This document shows, one piece after another, positions 1-8,842 of a stretch of 64,000 nucleotides of DNA. The DNA lies in assembly GCA_964412195.1 (NCBI GenBank), contig CAYPNP010000016.1, forward strand, positions 47,623-111,622, written 5' to 3'. Each line of letters opens with the position of its first letter. The stretch's first letter is position 1. A program made the translations under genes and the position numbers. The notes beneath the pieces were generated by a model. The model was given only the letters and a program-made list of their open reading frames with translations, did no database searches and had not been told where the DNA came from. The DNA is from CAYPNP01 sp964412195. Its GTDB lineage: Bacteria; Acidobacteriota; JAAYUB01.

Positions 1-9
1 GCTCATCCG

Positions 10-35
10 ACCATGGACGATGGACCATGGACCAT
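10..35. repeat. CCATGG-word repeat (family A)
   Basis: A short run of the degenerate 12/13-nt word CCATGGACGATGGA at the window edge. The same word recurs as a long hairpin at 735-797 and as a long array at 13103-13224. No gene overlaps it. Confidence 0.75.
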
Positions 36-151
36 ATCGATCCGAATCAATCATATTCGCGGATCGTATTCACCTACCGAATCCTACACGCGTACTGACA
101 ACCGCCAGCCCATGTCGAGTAACGCCCAATCCATTCGAATCACCGTCCGAC

Positions 152-191
152 TTCGATGTTCGATGTTCAATGTTCGATGTTCGATGTTCGT
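152..191. repeat. TTCGATG/TTCAATG heptamer array (family B)
   Basis: Five to six consecutive 7-nt units reading TTCGATG with one TTCAATG variant. The array lies about 40 bp upstream of the NYN gene start. The same heptamer recurs at 21366-21411, 29183-29290, 50367-50414 and 55387-55425. Confidence 0.85.
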
Positions 192-229
192 TCCGACTCA
201 TCCTTCGGTACAATGTTACTGGAGGAACG

Positions 230-700
230 ATGCCGTATCTTCTCGATGGGAACAACCTGATGGGCCTGGCGCGGCAGCGCGGCCTGGGCGGGCTGGCGGA
301 GCGGCGCGGCCTGGTGGCCGCCGTCGCTGCCCTCGGCCGGGTCAAGGGCGGCCGCTACACAGTGGTTTTCGACGGCGGTCCGGACGCCCACTTCGTGTCC
401 GGAGCCGGTCTGGGCGCCGTGCGGGTGGAGTTTGCCGCGCCTCGCTCCGCCGACGACCGGATCCTGGCCCTGCTGCGCTCCGCCGCCAACCCCCGCAACT
501 GGACGGTGGTCTCCGCCGACCGCGCCCTGGTGACAGCCGCCCGCAACGCCGGCGCGCGGGCGCAGGATGCCGCCGATTTTCTCAACCGGCTGGCCGGCCT
601 GCCCGCCGGCGCTGGCGAGAAGCCGGACGCCCGGGCGGTGGACGTGGAAGATTGGGAGGAGTATTTCCGGACCAGCCAGGACGAAGAGGGTGATAGGTGA
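230..700 (+). CDS. NYN domain protein, YacP-like RNase
   Basis: Predicted 156-residue protein of the NYN/YacP group, a PIN-like fold of metal-dependent RNases (the B. subtilis relative Rae1/YacP cuts ribosome-associated mRNA). The N-terminus PYLLDGNNLMG carries the family's first conserved Asp in a hydrophobic strand followed by GNN. Further acidic positions occur in VVFDGGPD and in SADDRIL, and VVSADRALV looks like the last active-site strand. The ATG at 230 was chosen over earlier in-frame starts because GGAGG lies 5-9 bases upstream and the NYN fold begins at residue 2. Upstream in-frame codons would only translate the heptamer repeat. It faces the glmM operon convergently, with a long hairpin between them. 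The exact RNA target is unknown. Confidence 0.8.
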   Translation: MPYLLDGNNLMGLARQRGLGGLAERRGLVAAVAALGRVKGGRYTVVFDGGPDAHFVSGAGLGAVRVEFAAPRSADDRILALLRSAANPRNWTVVSADRALVTAARNAGARAQDAADFLNRLAGLPAGAGEKPDARAVDVEDWEEYFRTSQDEEGDR

Positions 701-734
701 ATCGGTGAATGGGTGAATCGGCAGAAGGACGTTA

Positions 735-797
735 GACCATAGACGATGGACCATGGACGATGGTCCATCGTCCATGGTCCATGGTCTATCGTCCATG
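735..797. repeat. Long imperfect inverted repeat of family A words
   Basis: The left arm (735-763) and right arm (764-792) are reverse complements with about two mismatches, built from GACCATGG/GGACGATGG words. It sits between the convergent NYN and glmM genes, where a bidirectional terminator would be expected. There is no clear U tract, so a terminator role is only a guess. Confidence 0.8.
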
Positions 798-860
798 ATC
801 AGATCGGTGGTGGTCAGCCGGCACCGGTCAGTCTCCGAGCACGAGCACGTACCAGAGGGA

Positions 861-2303
861 TCAGCCGACGAGCTGCTCGAGCTGGCGAATGATCGGTTCG
901 ATGACGGGCAGGAGACGGTCCAGGCCCTCCGCCTCCACCATCACCCGCAGCAGCGGCTCTGTGCCGGAGTAGCGGATGACCGAACGGGCGCTGCCCCGCC
1001 CCGATCCCTCCAGCAGCTCCTGCAGCAGCCGCACGGGCTCCAGCGTTTCGAGGGGCGGCTTGCGGACCGTCCGGACGTTGAAGATCCTCGAGGGGTAAGG
1101 CTCGTAGCCGGCCAGCAGGTCGTCGAGAGACCCTTCCGTCCGCGCCAGGATCTCCAGCAGAAAGATCCCCGCCAGCAGCCCGTCGCCGCTGTGGCAGCGG
1201 CGGGCCAGGATCAGGTGGCCCGACGGCTCCCCGCCCAGGGCCAGCCCGTCGGCGAGCAGCCGGGCCTGGATGAACCGGTCGCCCACCGGCGTGCGGACCA
1301 GCCGGATGCCCCGCCGGGCGAGGGCGATCTCCAGGCCCAGGTTGGTCATGACCGTCCCGACCACCTCCGGGCCCGGCAACCGCCCCTCCGCGTGCAGGTG
1401 GTTGGCGAAAATGTACAGCAGGGCGTCGCCGTCCAGGAGCCGCCCCTCCGGCCCGACCACCACGATCCGGTCCCCGTCGCCATCCAGGGCGAATCCCAGC
1501 GGGGCGCGGTGCTGCCAGACCGCGGCCACCAGGGCTTCGGGATGGGTCGCGCCGCACCCGTCGTTGATGTTGTAGCCGTCCGGCGACGCGTGGATCGGCA
1601 GCAGCCGGTGGGGCAGCCACTGCGCCAGCACCTTGGCCACCGGCGCGGCCGCCCCGTGGGCGCAATCCACCACCACCGGTGGTCCCTTCGGCGGATTGTC
1701 GGCCTCCGCCCCTCCCAGCAGGTGGCGGAGGTAGCGTTCCAGCATCTCCGGATCGGCCTCGAAGGCATCCTTCGGCAGGGGCTTCCGCTGACCGCCGATC
1801 CCCATGGCCAGCAGTTCGGGGGTCACGGTGAAGTCGGGGGACGAGTCCGGCGGCAGCGTGTCCAGCACGCCGGCGTCGGCCGCCGCGGTGCTTTCCGCCT
1901 GCCGGACTTCCGCCTCCACCGCGGCCTCGTCGGCGTCGGCCAGCTTCAGGCCGCGGCCGTCCAGGAACTTCAGGCCGTTGTCCGCGGCGGGATTGTGGGA
2001 GGCGGAGACGACCACCCCGCCGCAGCCGCCCCGCGCCGGGACGAGGTGCGCCGCCGCCGGGGTGGGCAGCACGCCGCAGTCCGCCACCGGCACGCCCAGC
2101 CGGCCGGCTTCGCGGAGGATGATGTCGCGGATCCACAGACCCGACGCCCGGGTGTCGCGGGCCAGGAAGAAGGGAGCGCCCGGCGACCGCCCGGCCAGCA
2201 TCGCCAGCGCCGCCGCGGCCGCGCGCCGGACGGTGGCGGGGTCCAGGGGGTAGCGGCCCGCCTGCCCGCGGATGCCGTCGGTGCCGAACAGCGCCTTCGT
2301 CAC
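861..2303 (-). CDS. glmM: Phosphoglucosamine mutase GlmM
   Basis: Converts glucosamine-6-phosphate to glucosamine-1-phosphate on the way to UDP-GlcNAc and peptidoglycan. The 480-residue protein starts LFGTDGIRG, typical of GlmM. It has the phosphoserine loop GVVVSASHNPAADNG (catalytic Ser near residue 102), the metal loop LDGDGDR (about 274-279), the sugar loop GEPSGH and the C-terminal phosphate loop RYSGTEPLLRVMVEA. GEPSGH differs from the usual GEQSGH of GlmM. The protein is about 30 residues longer than usual because of an insertion near 140-190. The GTG start at 2303 overlaps the cdaR stop as GTGA, implying translational coupling. A GTG three codons upstream is an alternative. cdaA-cdaR-glmM is a conserved c-di-AMP/cell-wall unit in which CdaR and GlmM modulate CdaA. 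Confidence 0.93.
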   Translation of the reverse strand: MTKALFGTDGIRGQAGRYPLDPATVRRAAAAALAMLAGRSPGAPFFLARDTRASGLWIRDIILREAGRLGVPVADCGVLPTPAAAHLVPARGGCGGVVVSASHNPAADNGLKFLDGRGLKLADADEAAVEAEVRQAESTAAADAGVLDTLPPDSSPDFTVTPELLAMGIGGQRKPLPKDAFEADPEMLERYLRHLLGGAEADNPPKGPPVVVDCAHGAAAPVAKVLAQWLPHRLLPIHASPDGYNINDGCGATHPEALVAAVWQHRAPLGFALDGDGDRIVVVGPEGRLLDGDALLYIFANHLHAEGRLPGPEVVGTVMTNLGLEIALARRGIRLVRTPVGDRFIQARLLADGLALGGEPSGHLILARRCHSGDGLLAGIFLLEILARTEGSLDDLLAGYEPYPSRIFNVRTVRKPPLETLEPVRLLQELLEGSGRGSARSVIRYSGTEPLLRVMVEAEGLDRLLPVIEPIIRQLEQLVG

Positions 2304-3259
2304 TTTTTCCACCGGCGGAGGACGACGGTGTCGGGGAAGATCTTGTCGATCCGCACCCTGTTCTGGTACTGCGGGTTGCGGACCACCGCGGAAAGCGGGG
2401 CCTCGTGGTCCTTCCCGTCCAGCGGGCACGCGTTGCCGTCCGTGAACACCTCGACGTCCGACGCGGTGACGCCGTCCTTGATCGACAGGGGCACCATCAG
2501 CACCACGTCCACGGTCTGCTGCGACAGGCGGTAGGGACCGGGGATATTGCGGACCACGATGGGCACGTTGGGGATCACCCGCGCCACGCCCCGCTCCTGA
2601 ATGACCACCTCCACCCGCACCCGGTCCTTGAACGCCACCGTGATGTAAGGATTTTCCGCCTTCAGGTTCACGAACTGGACCACCGTCTCCTTCTGCCCGG
2701 TCAGGTCGATGCTCTGGGTGGCGATGTCGTTGACGTTGCGCACGTGGGAGACGGGCCCGGAGATCTGGACGTTCTCCGGGGTGACCTGGACCCCCTTGAT
2801 CAGGAAGTTCGGCGCCGGCTTGCCGGAGTAGCGGGCCCGGATCGGGACCGTCCGGACCTCGAGCGGCTCCAGGATGACGGTGATGGAGGCCGGTTGGATC
2901 TTCAGCACCCGGACCGACGCCGGCAGCCGGAAATCGTCGGGCGACAGCAGGATGACGTTCTCCCCCTGGTGGGCGCCCTTCAGGTCCAGGGTGGCCGAGA
3001 TGTTCTTGACCGAGTTGTCCTTGCCCACCTGGGGCGTCTGCACCTGAAGCAGGACGCTCTTGTTGAAGTCGTTGGCGATCTCCAGGTTCGGCGGCTTGTT
3101 GATGATCTCGACGGGCACCTCGACGATCCGGTCGGTCATCTGTTCCGAGGAGACGAAGAACCACATGGAGAAGCCGATGAACAGGGCCAGGATCTTCAGG
3201 GCCAGGTTCTCCACGAAGACGTGCCGCAGCAGGTGGCGGGTGCGCTCCAGGTGGATCAT
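2300..3259 (-). CDS. cdaR: CdaR (YbbR-domain) regulator of c-di-AMP synthase
   Basis: A 319-residue protein with one N-terminal membrane segment (about residues 18-38, LALKILALFIGFSMWFF) followed by extracytoplasmic YbbR repeats. The repeats show recurring VPVEI, VQTPQVG and ITVILEPL strand patterns. YbbR/CdaR proteins bind and modulate the membrane cyclase CdaA. The start ATG overlaps the cdaA stop as ATGA (3256-3259), and the stop overlaps the glmM start, so the three are translationally chained. The identification rests on synteny and the membrane-plus-YbbR architecture. Confidence 0.9.
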   Translation of the reverse strand: MIHLERTRHLLRHVFVENLALKILALFIGFSMWFFVSSEQMTDRIVEVPVEIINKPPNLEIANDFNKSVLLQVQTPQVGKDNSVKNISATLDLKGAHQGENVILLSPDDFRLPASVRVLKIQPASITVILEPLEVRTVPIRARYSGKPAPNFLIKGVQVTPENVQISGPVSHVRNVNDIATQSIDLTGQKETVVQFVNLKAENPYITVAFKDRVRVEVVIQERGVARVIPNVPIVVRNIPGPYRLSQQTVDVVLMVPLSIKDGVTASDVEVFTDGNACPLDGKDHEAPLSAVVRNPQYQNRVRIDKIFPDTVVLRRWKK

Positions 3260-4083
3260 GGCTGCGGCTCCTTCTTCCGGAACCAGCGTCCCCGGCGGAG
3301 CCGCTGCACGGGGGGCTGGAGGGACTGCTTCAGGAAGGCCAGCAGGGAGTCGGCGTCCGAGAACCGCATCAGGCGCCCGCCGACGGCCACGGAAATCCGG
3401 CCCGTCTCCTCCGAGACCACCACCGCCACAGCGTCGGTCTCCTCGGTGATGCCGATGGCGGCGCGGTGCCGGGTGCCGTACTCCTTGCTGAGGTGCGGCT
3501 CCAAGGTCAGGGGCAGGAAGCAGGAGGCGGCCACGATGGTGTCCTTCTGGACGATCACCGCCCCGTCATGGAGGGGGGTTTCCGGCTGGAAGATGGTCAC
3601 CAGCAGGTCGTAGCTCAGCTTGGCGTTGAGGATGTTGCCGTTCTCGGTGTAGCTGCGCAGGCCGATCTCCCGCTCGATGACCACCAGCGCCCCGACCCGC
3701 TTGGAGGACAGGGTCACGGCCGCCAGCACGACCTCGTCCAGGCCGATCCGCTCGCGCGTCGAGAAGCCGCGGAAGAGCCGCGTGTTGCCGATGTTGGCGA
3801 GGATCTTGCGGATCTCCGCCTGGTAGATGACGATGATGCCAAAGACGGCGTAGGTCACGAAGGTGGTCAGGAACCACTGGATGGTCCGCAGGTGGGCCAG
3901 CTTGGCCACGAAGTAGGACAGCGCCAGGATGGCGATGCCGGTGGCCATCTTGCCGGCCCGCGTCCCTTTCATCAGCAGGAAGAGCTGGTAGATCACGTAG
4001 GAGACGATCAGGATGTCGATGACGTCGCTGAGGGTCATCTCCGTCAGCCGGACCATCTTGAGATAAGGCCACAACCAGTCCAT
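3256..4083 (-). CDS. cdaA: Diadenylate cyclase CdaA
   Basis: Membrane-bound synthase of cyclic di-AMP from two ATP. The 275-residue protein has about three N-terminal transmembrane helices (roughly residues 15-90, including VIDILIVSYVIYQLFLL and MATGIAILALSYFVA). A DAC domain follows, with the diagnostic LHDGAVIV (DGA) and GTRHRAAIG (RHR) motifs that bind ATP and the metal. It is expected to control osmotic and cell-wall homeostasis together with the adjacent cdaR and glmM. The start lies one base past the folP stop, so it is probably translated from the same message. Length and motif order are normal for the family. Confidence 0.95.
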   Translation of the reverse strand: MDWLWPYLKMVRLTEMTLSDVIDILIVSYVIYQLFLLMKGTRAGKMATGIAILALSYFVAKLAHLRTIQWFLTTFVTYAVFGIIVIYQAEIRKILANIGNTRLFRGFSTRERIGLDEVVLAAVTLSSKRVGALVVIEREIGLRSYTENGNILNAKLSYDLLVTIFQPETPLHDGAVIVQKDTIVAASCFLPLTLEPHLSKEYGTRHRAAIGITEETDAVAVVVSEETGRISVAVGGRLMRFSDADSLLAFLKQSLQPPVQRLRRGRWFRKKEPQP

Positions 4084-4084
4084 C

Positions 4085-4924
4085 TCAGCCCTGCGCTTCC
4101 TGCCGGATGGCCTGCGCCACCTGCAGTGCCTGGAGGGTCTCCGCCACGTCGTGGCAGCGGAGGATGTCGGCGCCGTTCATGGCGGCCACGACTCCCGCCG
4201 CCAGCGAGCCGGGTAGCCGGCCGTCCGCCGGGACACCGGTCACCGCGCCGATGAAGGATTTCCTGGAAGCGCCGACCAGGAGGGGGCGCCGGTAGACCCG
4301 AAACTCCTTGAGCCGGTTCAGGATGATCAGGTTGTCCGTGGCGGTCTTGCCGAAGCCGATACCCGGGTCGAGCACCATTTTATTGGCTTGGAGCGGCAGT
4401 TGCAACAATTTCTCAAAGAATTCGTGGATTTCCGACATGATATCGGGCGAGGGCGGGAGCTTCTGCATGTCGGACGGCACGCCGCGCATGTGCATGGCCA
4501 CCACGGCGGCGCCGGTTTCCGCGGCGACGGCCGCCATCTCTGGATCGCGCAAACCGCTGATATCGTTGATGATCTCTGCCCCCTCGGCCACGGCGGCGCG
4601 GGCGGTCCCGGGCTTCCAGGTGTCGATGGAAACGGGCAGGTCGAAGCGCCGGACCACCGCCCGGAGGACCGGCAGCACCCGGGCTTGCTCCCCGGCCTCG
4701 TCCAGGGGCGCAGCGCCCGGACGGGAGGACTCCCCGCCGATGTCCAGGAGATCCGCTCCCTCCGCAACGAGGCGCTCGGCGTGGCGCAGCGCTTCGTCCG
4801 GGCCGAAGTGCCGCCCGCCGTCATAAAACGAATCGGGGGTGACGTTGAGGACGCCCATCACCAGCGGCCGCCCGGAAAGCTCAATCTGTCGCCGGGCAGT
4901 GCTGAGAGCGGGCGGTCGGGTCAT
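4085..4924 (-). CDS. folP: Dihydropteroate synthase FolP
   Basis: Joins p-aminobenzoate to dihydropterin pyrophosphate in folate synthesis, and is the sulfonamide target. The 279-residue TIM barrel shows GVLNVTPDSFYDGG (first pterin/diphosphate motif), DIGGESSRPGA, SIDTWKP, EIINDISG, DPGIGFGK and the C-terminal GASRKSFIG. All are in family order, and the length is normal. A purine-rich TGAGGA lies just before the ATG, overlapping the end of ftsH. Its place between ftsH and cdaA matches the ftsH-folP order seen in many bacteria. Confidence 0.95.
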   Translation of the reverse strand: MTRPPALSTARRQIELSGRPLVMGVLNVTPDSFYDGGRHFGPDEALRHAERLVAEGADLLDIGGESSRPGAAPLDEAGEQARVLPVLRAVVRRFDLPVSIDTWKPGTARAAVAEGAEIINDISGLRDPEMAAVAAETGAAVVAMHMRGVPSDMQKLPPSPDIMSEIHEFFEKLLQLPLQANKMVLDPGIGFGKTATDNLIILNRLKEFRVYRRPLLVGASRKSFIGAVTGVPADGRLPGSLAAGVVAAMNGADILRCHDVAETLQALQVAQAIRQEAQG

Positions 4925-4933
4925 TCCATGTCC

Positions 4934-6871
4934 TCAGGCGGGAGCCGGACCTTCCTTCGGCTTGATGATCGGCGAAACCACCCCGTCCTCGGCGCTCTTC
5001 TGCGGCTGGGCGGGCGGAGCCTGGTCGGAAGTCACGGCTTCGGTCTTGGCCTTCCGGATGGGATCGCCCTTGATCGCCAGGACGACTTCCTCGGCGTCCA
5101 GGACCTCGTACTCCAGCAGGGCCTGGGCGATGCGCTCGAGGGCGTCCCGGTTCTCCTGGATCATGAGGTGGGCGGCGTCGTAGTTGTCCCGGATCAGCTG
5201 CTGGACCTCGTCGTCGATCATGACGGCGGTCTGCTCGCTGTAGTCACGGTGCTGGGCGATTTCCCGGCCGAGGAAGATCTGCTCCTCCTTCTTGCCGAAC
5301 GCCAGCGGGCCAAGCTTGTCGCTCATGCCCCATTCGCAGACCATCTTGCGGGCCAGGTCGGTGGCCCGCTCGATGTCGTTGGCGGCGCCGGTGCTCTTGA
5401 GGCCGAGGAAGACCTCCTCGGCGAGCCGGCCGCCCATGAGCACCCGCAGCTGGGCGAGGAGGTAGCTCTTGGAGTAGTTGTAGCGGTCGTCCACGGGCAG
5501 CTGCTGGGTCACGCCCAGGGCCATGCCGCGCGGGATGATGGCCACCTTGTGGATCGGGTCGGCGTCCGGCAGGAGCGAGGCCAGCAGGGCGTGGCCCGCC
5601 TCGTGGTAGGCCGTGATCCGCTTCTCCTGGTCGCTGATGATGAGGGAGCGCCGCTCCTTGCCCATCAGCACCTTGTCCTTGGCCGTCTCGAAGTCGTCCA
5701 TCAGGACGTTCTTCTGGCTGTAGCGGGCCGCGTTGAGGGCCGCCTCGTTGACCAGGTTGGCCAGCTGCGCGCCGGAAAAACCCGGCGTGCTGCGGGCGAT
5801 GATCTCCAGATCCACGTCCTTGTTGAGCGGGATCTTGCGGGTGTGCACCTGCAGGATGCCGAGCCGCCCGCGCACGTCCGGCAGGTTGACCACCACCTGG
5901 CGGTCGAAGCGGCCGGGCCGGAGCAGCGCCGGGTCGAGCACGTCGGGGCGATTGGTGGCGGAGATCAGGATGACGCCCTCGTTGCTCTCGAAGCCGTCCA
6001 TTTCCACCAGGAGCTGGTTCAGGGTCTGCTCGCGCTCGTCGTGGCCGCCCCCGAGCCCCGCCCCGCGGTGCCGCCCGACGGCGTCGATCTCATCGATGAA
6101 GACGATGCAGGGGGCGTGCTTCTTGCCCTGGTCGAACAGGTCGCGCACGCGCGAGGCGCCCACGCCGACGAACATCTCGACGAAGTCCGAGCCGCTGATG
6201 GAGAAGAACGGCACGTTGGCTTCGCCGGCCACCGCCCGGGCCAGCAGCGTCTTGCCTGTGCCCGGGGGGCCCACCAGCAACACGCCCTTCGGGATCCGGC
6301 CGCCCAGCTTCTGGAATTTCTGGGGCTCCTTCAGGAACTCGACCACCTCGGTCAGCTCCTCGATGGCCTCGTCCACGCCGGCCACGTCCTTGAAGGTGAC
6401 CTTCTTCTGCTGGTTGGTCAGCAGCTTGGCGCGGCTCTTGCCGAACGAAAGGGCCTTGTTGCCGCTGCCCTGCATCTGCCGCATGATGAAGATCCAGAAG
6501 CCGATGAAAAGCAGGACCGGCAACCACAGCGAGAGCGCCCAGGAGATCCAGGAGTCGCGGTCGGCGGAAACCACCTTCACGTTGGCGCCCGACTTGACCA
6601 GGGCGTCGGCGATCTTGCTCTGGCCGTCCTCCGGCACCGTGGAGGTGAACCGCTGCTTGGAGACCAGCGTGCCTTCCACCGAGGTCCCCTTGATGGTGGC
6701 CTCGCGGATCGCCTTGGCGTCCACGTTCTCCAGCAAAGTCTTGTAGCTCAGCTCCTTGACAGTGCCTTCCTGGTAGTTGTTGTACAGGCCGTAGAGAACC
6801 ACCACCGCGACGATGATGATCACCCACAGCAGGATATTCTTCATTGCGTTGTTCACCGTTCCCTCCGACAC
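4934..6871 (-). CDS. ftsH: ATP-dependent zinc metalloprotease FtsH
   Basis: Hexameric membrane AAA+ protease that degrades misfolded membrane and regulatory proteins. The 645-residue chain has two membrane helices (about 11-28 and 110-130) around a periplasmic domain. Walker A GPPGTGKT lies at about 201-208 and Walker B IVFIDEID at about 256-263. The second region of homology is ATNRPDVLDPALLRPGRFDR, and the zinc site HEAGH is at about 423-427. ATG 6871 gives nine extra residues before MKNILLWV, whose ATG at 6844 may be the true start. The C-terminal tail is Pro/Glu-rich. It follows hpt after a 76-bp gap on the same strand. Confidence 0.97.
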   Translation of the reverse strand: MSEGTVNNAMKNILLWVIIIVAVVVLYGLYNNYQEGTVKELSYKTLLENVDAKAIREATIKGTSVEGTLVSKQRFTSTVPEDGQSKIADALVKSGANVKVVSADRDSWISWALSLWLPVLLFIGFWIFIMRQMQGSGNKALSFGKSRAKLLTNQQKKVTFKDVAGVDEAIEELTEVVEFLKEPQKFQKLGGRIPKGVLLVGPPGTGKTLLARAVAGEANVPFFSISGSDFVEMFVGVGASRVRDLFDQGKKHAPCIVFIDEIDAVGRHRGAGLGGGHDEREQTLNQLLVEMDGFESNEGVILISATNRPDVLDPALLRPGRFDRQVVVNLPDVRGRLGILQVHTRKIPLNKDVDLEIIARSTPGFSGAQLANLVNEAALNAARYSQKNVLMDDFETAKDKVLMGKERRSLIISDQEKRITAYHEAGHALLASLLPDADPIHKVAIIPRGMALGVTQQLPVDDRYNYSKSYLLAQLRVLMGGRLAEEVFLGLKSTGAANDIERATDLARKMVCEWGMSDKLGPLAFGKKEEQIFLGREIAQHRDYSEQTAVMIDDEVQQLIRDNYDAAHLMIQENRDALERIAQALLEYEVLDAEEVVLAIKGDPIRKAKTEAVTSDQAPPAQPQKSAEDGVVSPIIKPKEGPAPA

Positions 6872-6947
6872 GTTCTCCCGGTCATCCGCCTGTTTCCGCT
6901 CTCGCAGATATAGATGGTTTTACAGGAAAAAAGATGACAAAAAGTCC

Positions 6948-7487
6948 TCACCGGAACTTGGCCAGGAACGGCAGGTTCCGGTATTTTTCCTGATAGTCCA
7001 GGCCGTAGCCGAAAATGAAGTCCGCGTCCTGGCTTTCGAAGGCGGCATAATCGGCCTTGAGATCCACCCGCCGCATGAACGGCTTGTCGATCAGGGCCGC
7101 AATCCGCACGGACTGCACTCCCTGCTCCCGGATATGCCCCAGCAGATGGTCCATGATGATCCCGGTGTCCAGGACCGTGGCCACCAGCAGGACATTCTTG
7201 CCGGCCAGCGAGTGGGCCGGGTAGATCTGGGTTTCCTCGATCTCCTTGACGATATTGTCCTTCAGAGCGGAGTCCTTGTAGTACATGTTGATGAACTGGC
7301 AGTGGACGGGCGCGTCCATGGCCCGCACGAGGTCCGCCATGAAAATGAAGGCCCCCCGCAGGATGCCCATGACGTACAGCTCGGCGCCGTTGAAATCCTT
7401 CTGGATGCGCTGGCCCAGCTCGCGGACCCGGGTGCGGATCTGCTCGTCCGTCCTCCAGACGACAAGGGGCGATTTCTTTTCCGTCAT
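6948..7487 (-). CDS. hpt: Hypoxanthine phosphoribosyltransferase-like protein with altered PRPP loop
   Basis: A 179-residue HPRT homologue expected to make IMP/GMP from hypoxanthine/guanine and PRPP. It keeps the overall fold motifs GILRGAFIFMADL and DTG, and the late ALIDKPFMRR. However, the PRPP-binding signature, normally V-[ED]-D-x-x-D-T-G-x-T, reads LLVATVLDTGII (about residues 101-111). The acidic pair is replaced by Ala103-Thr104 and the final Thr by Ile, while Asp107 is retained. This may reduce or abolish catalysis. The start overlaps the tilS stop (ATGA). tilS-hpt-ftsH is a conserved neighbourhood in which Hpt, TilS and FtsH are thought to interact, so a regulatory role is possible. 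Confidence 0.85.
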   Translation of the reverse strand: MTEKKSPLVVWRTDEQIRTRVRELGQRIQKDFNGAELYVMGILRGAFIFMADLVRAMDAPVHCQFINMYYKDSALKDNIVKEIEETQIYPAHSLAGKNVLLVATVLDTGIIMDHLLGHIREQGVQSVRIAALIDKPFMRRVDLKADYAAFESQDADFIFGYGLDYQEKYRNLPFLAKFR

Positions 7488-8833
7488 GCCTGGCGCCTCA
7501 AAATCAGAATGGCGTTCTCTGCCGTGACGCGATTATTATAACACAGAACCCAGCCAAGAGCTGGAATCCAGAGGATTTCCCCGTCTGTTGCGGTCACGAT
7601 GGTCAGCCGGCTGCGGTCCGTGAGGGGGACCCGGCGCTCGAGGAGGAGCTTTTTCAGCTTTTTATGCCCCCGGCTCCACCGGACCCGGTCTCCCGGGCGC
7701 ACGGAACGCAGGACCAGCCCGGATCCGGGATCCGGCAGCCAGACGGCGTCCGGACCCGGCGCCCGCCCCGCCGCGGGGACCGCCTCGAAGCGCTCGCCGG
7801 TTTCGGGAATGTCGACGGCCCCCGGCACCGGCAGCCGGTATTCGAACGGGGGTGCGCCGCCGGGATCCGCCGCCAGGCGGACGACGCCGCAGCTCAGGGT
7901 GACGACGGGCCCGCCGGGCAGCGCGACGCGGCGGCCGCTGCGGCCGGCGCGGATCAGCTCCAGCGCCCGCTCCAGGTGGCCGAGGGACAGTCCCCGCAGC
8001 CCGCCCCGGGCCTCGCGGACCATCTCCCGCAGGAGCGGCAGCTGCACCGCGGCGGGGTGGCGGAGGAAGTCGTCTGCCCGGAACTCCCATCTCCCGCCCT
8101 CCCCGACCCAGAGCGCCTCGCCGAGCGGGTGCAGCAGGCGGGCGAGGGCGGCCCGCTCCCGGCGCGCCACCCCGGCGCTCCGGGCGATGACGCGGGCGGC
8201 TCCGGGGCCGAGTTCGGCCGAGATGGCCGGCAGGACCCGGTGGCGGACGCGGTTGCGCCGGTGGCGCAGGTCCTCGTTGCTGGCGTCCTCGCGGTGGCCG
8301 ACCCCCTCGGCGGCGAGGAATTCCAGGACTTCCCGGCGGGTCACGGCCAGCAGCGGCCGGACCAGACCCGCCGGCGTGCGCGCGGCCATGCCGGCCAGGC
8401 CCTCCAGACCGGCCCCGCGGGTCAGGCGCAGCAGGACCGTTTCGGCCTGGTCGTCCAGGGTGTGCCCGAGAGCCACCCGGTCGAACCCCCGGGAGAGATA
8501 ATCCCGGTAGACGGCATGGCGGCGCTCCCGCAGCCATTCTTCCCGGTTGGCCTCCGGGGACGCGGCGCCTTCGATCCCGGCGCGGTGGAAAGGGACGCCG
8601 AGCCGTTCCGACAGCTCCCGGCAGAAGGCCTCGTCCGCGTCAGCCTCGGCGCCGCGCAGGCCGTGATGGACATGGAGCATCTCCAGCCGGAACGGGATAG
8701 ACGGCGCCAGGCGGTGCAGCACCACCGCCAGGGCGGTGGAATCGGCCCCGCCGGAGCAGGCCGCCAGCACGCGCTGGCCGGATTGGATCAGTAGATGTCG
8801 CCGGATGAAGCCGGCCACAGAATCGGTGAGCAT
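7484..8833 (-). CDS. tilS: tRNA(Ile)-lysidine synthetase TilS
   Basis: Converts C34 of tRNA-Ile(CAU) to lysidine, changing its reading from AUG to AUA. The 449-residue protein has the PP-loop ATPase motif SGGADS at residues 27-32 and HHGLRGAEADADEAFC. GHTLDDQAETVLLRLTRGAG follows, then helical middle regions and a C-terminal TilS_C-like domain (GDRVRWSRGHKKLKKLLLERRVP). It is the first coding gene of the operon, and its stop overlaps hpt. The tRNA gene directly upstream on the same strand also has anticodon CAT. It is long and Arg-rich in the middle, as in other high-GC genomes. Confidence 0.93.
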   Translation of the reverse strand: MLTDSVAGFIRRHLLIQSGQRVLAACSGGADSTALAVVLHRLAPSIPFRLEMLHVHHGLRGAEADADEAFCRELSERLGVPFHRAGIEGAASPEANREEWLRERRHAVYRDYLSRGFDRVALGHTLDDQAETVLLRLTRGAGLEGLAGMAARTPAGLVRPLLAVTRREVLEFLAAEGVGHREDASNEDLRHRRNRVRHRVLPAISAELGPGAARVIARSAGVARRERAALARLLHPLGEALWVGEGGRWEFRADDFLRHPAAVQLPLLREMVREARGGLRGLSLGHLERALELIRAGRSGRRVALPGGPVVTLSCGVVRLAADPGGAPPFEYRLPVPGAVDIPETGERFEAVPAAGRAPGPDAVWLPDPGSGLVLRSVRPGDRVRWSRGHKKLKKLLLERRVPLTDRSRLTIVTATDGEILWIPALGWVLCYNNRVTAENAILILRRQA

Positions 8834-8842
8834 GAAAAGAAA

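Noticed and set aside
861..3164. Single fused GlmM protein extending through cdaR.
   Set aside because: The upstream part is cdaR read in the wrong frame. The GTGA junction at 2300-2303 explains the boundary.
4388..6913. Plus-strand open frame opposite folP and ftsH.
   Set aside because: It mirrors ftsH codons and has no recognisable fold. ftsH motifs are complete on the minus strand.
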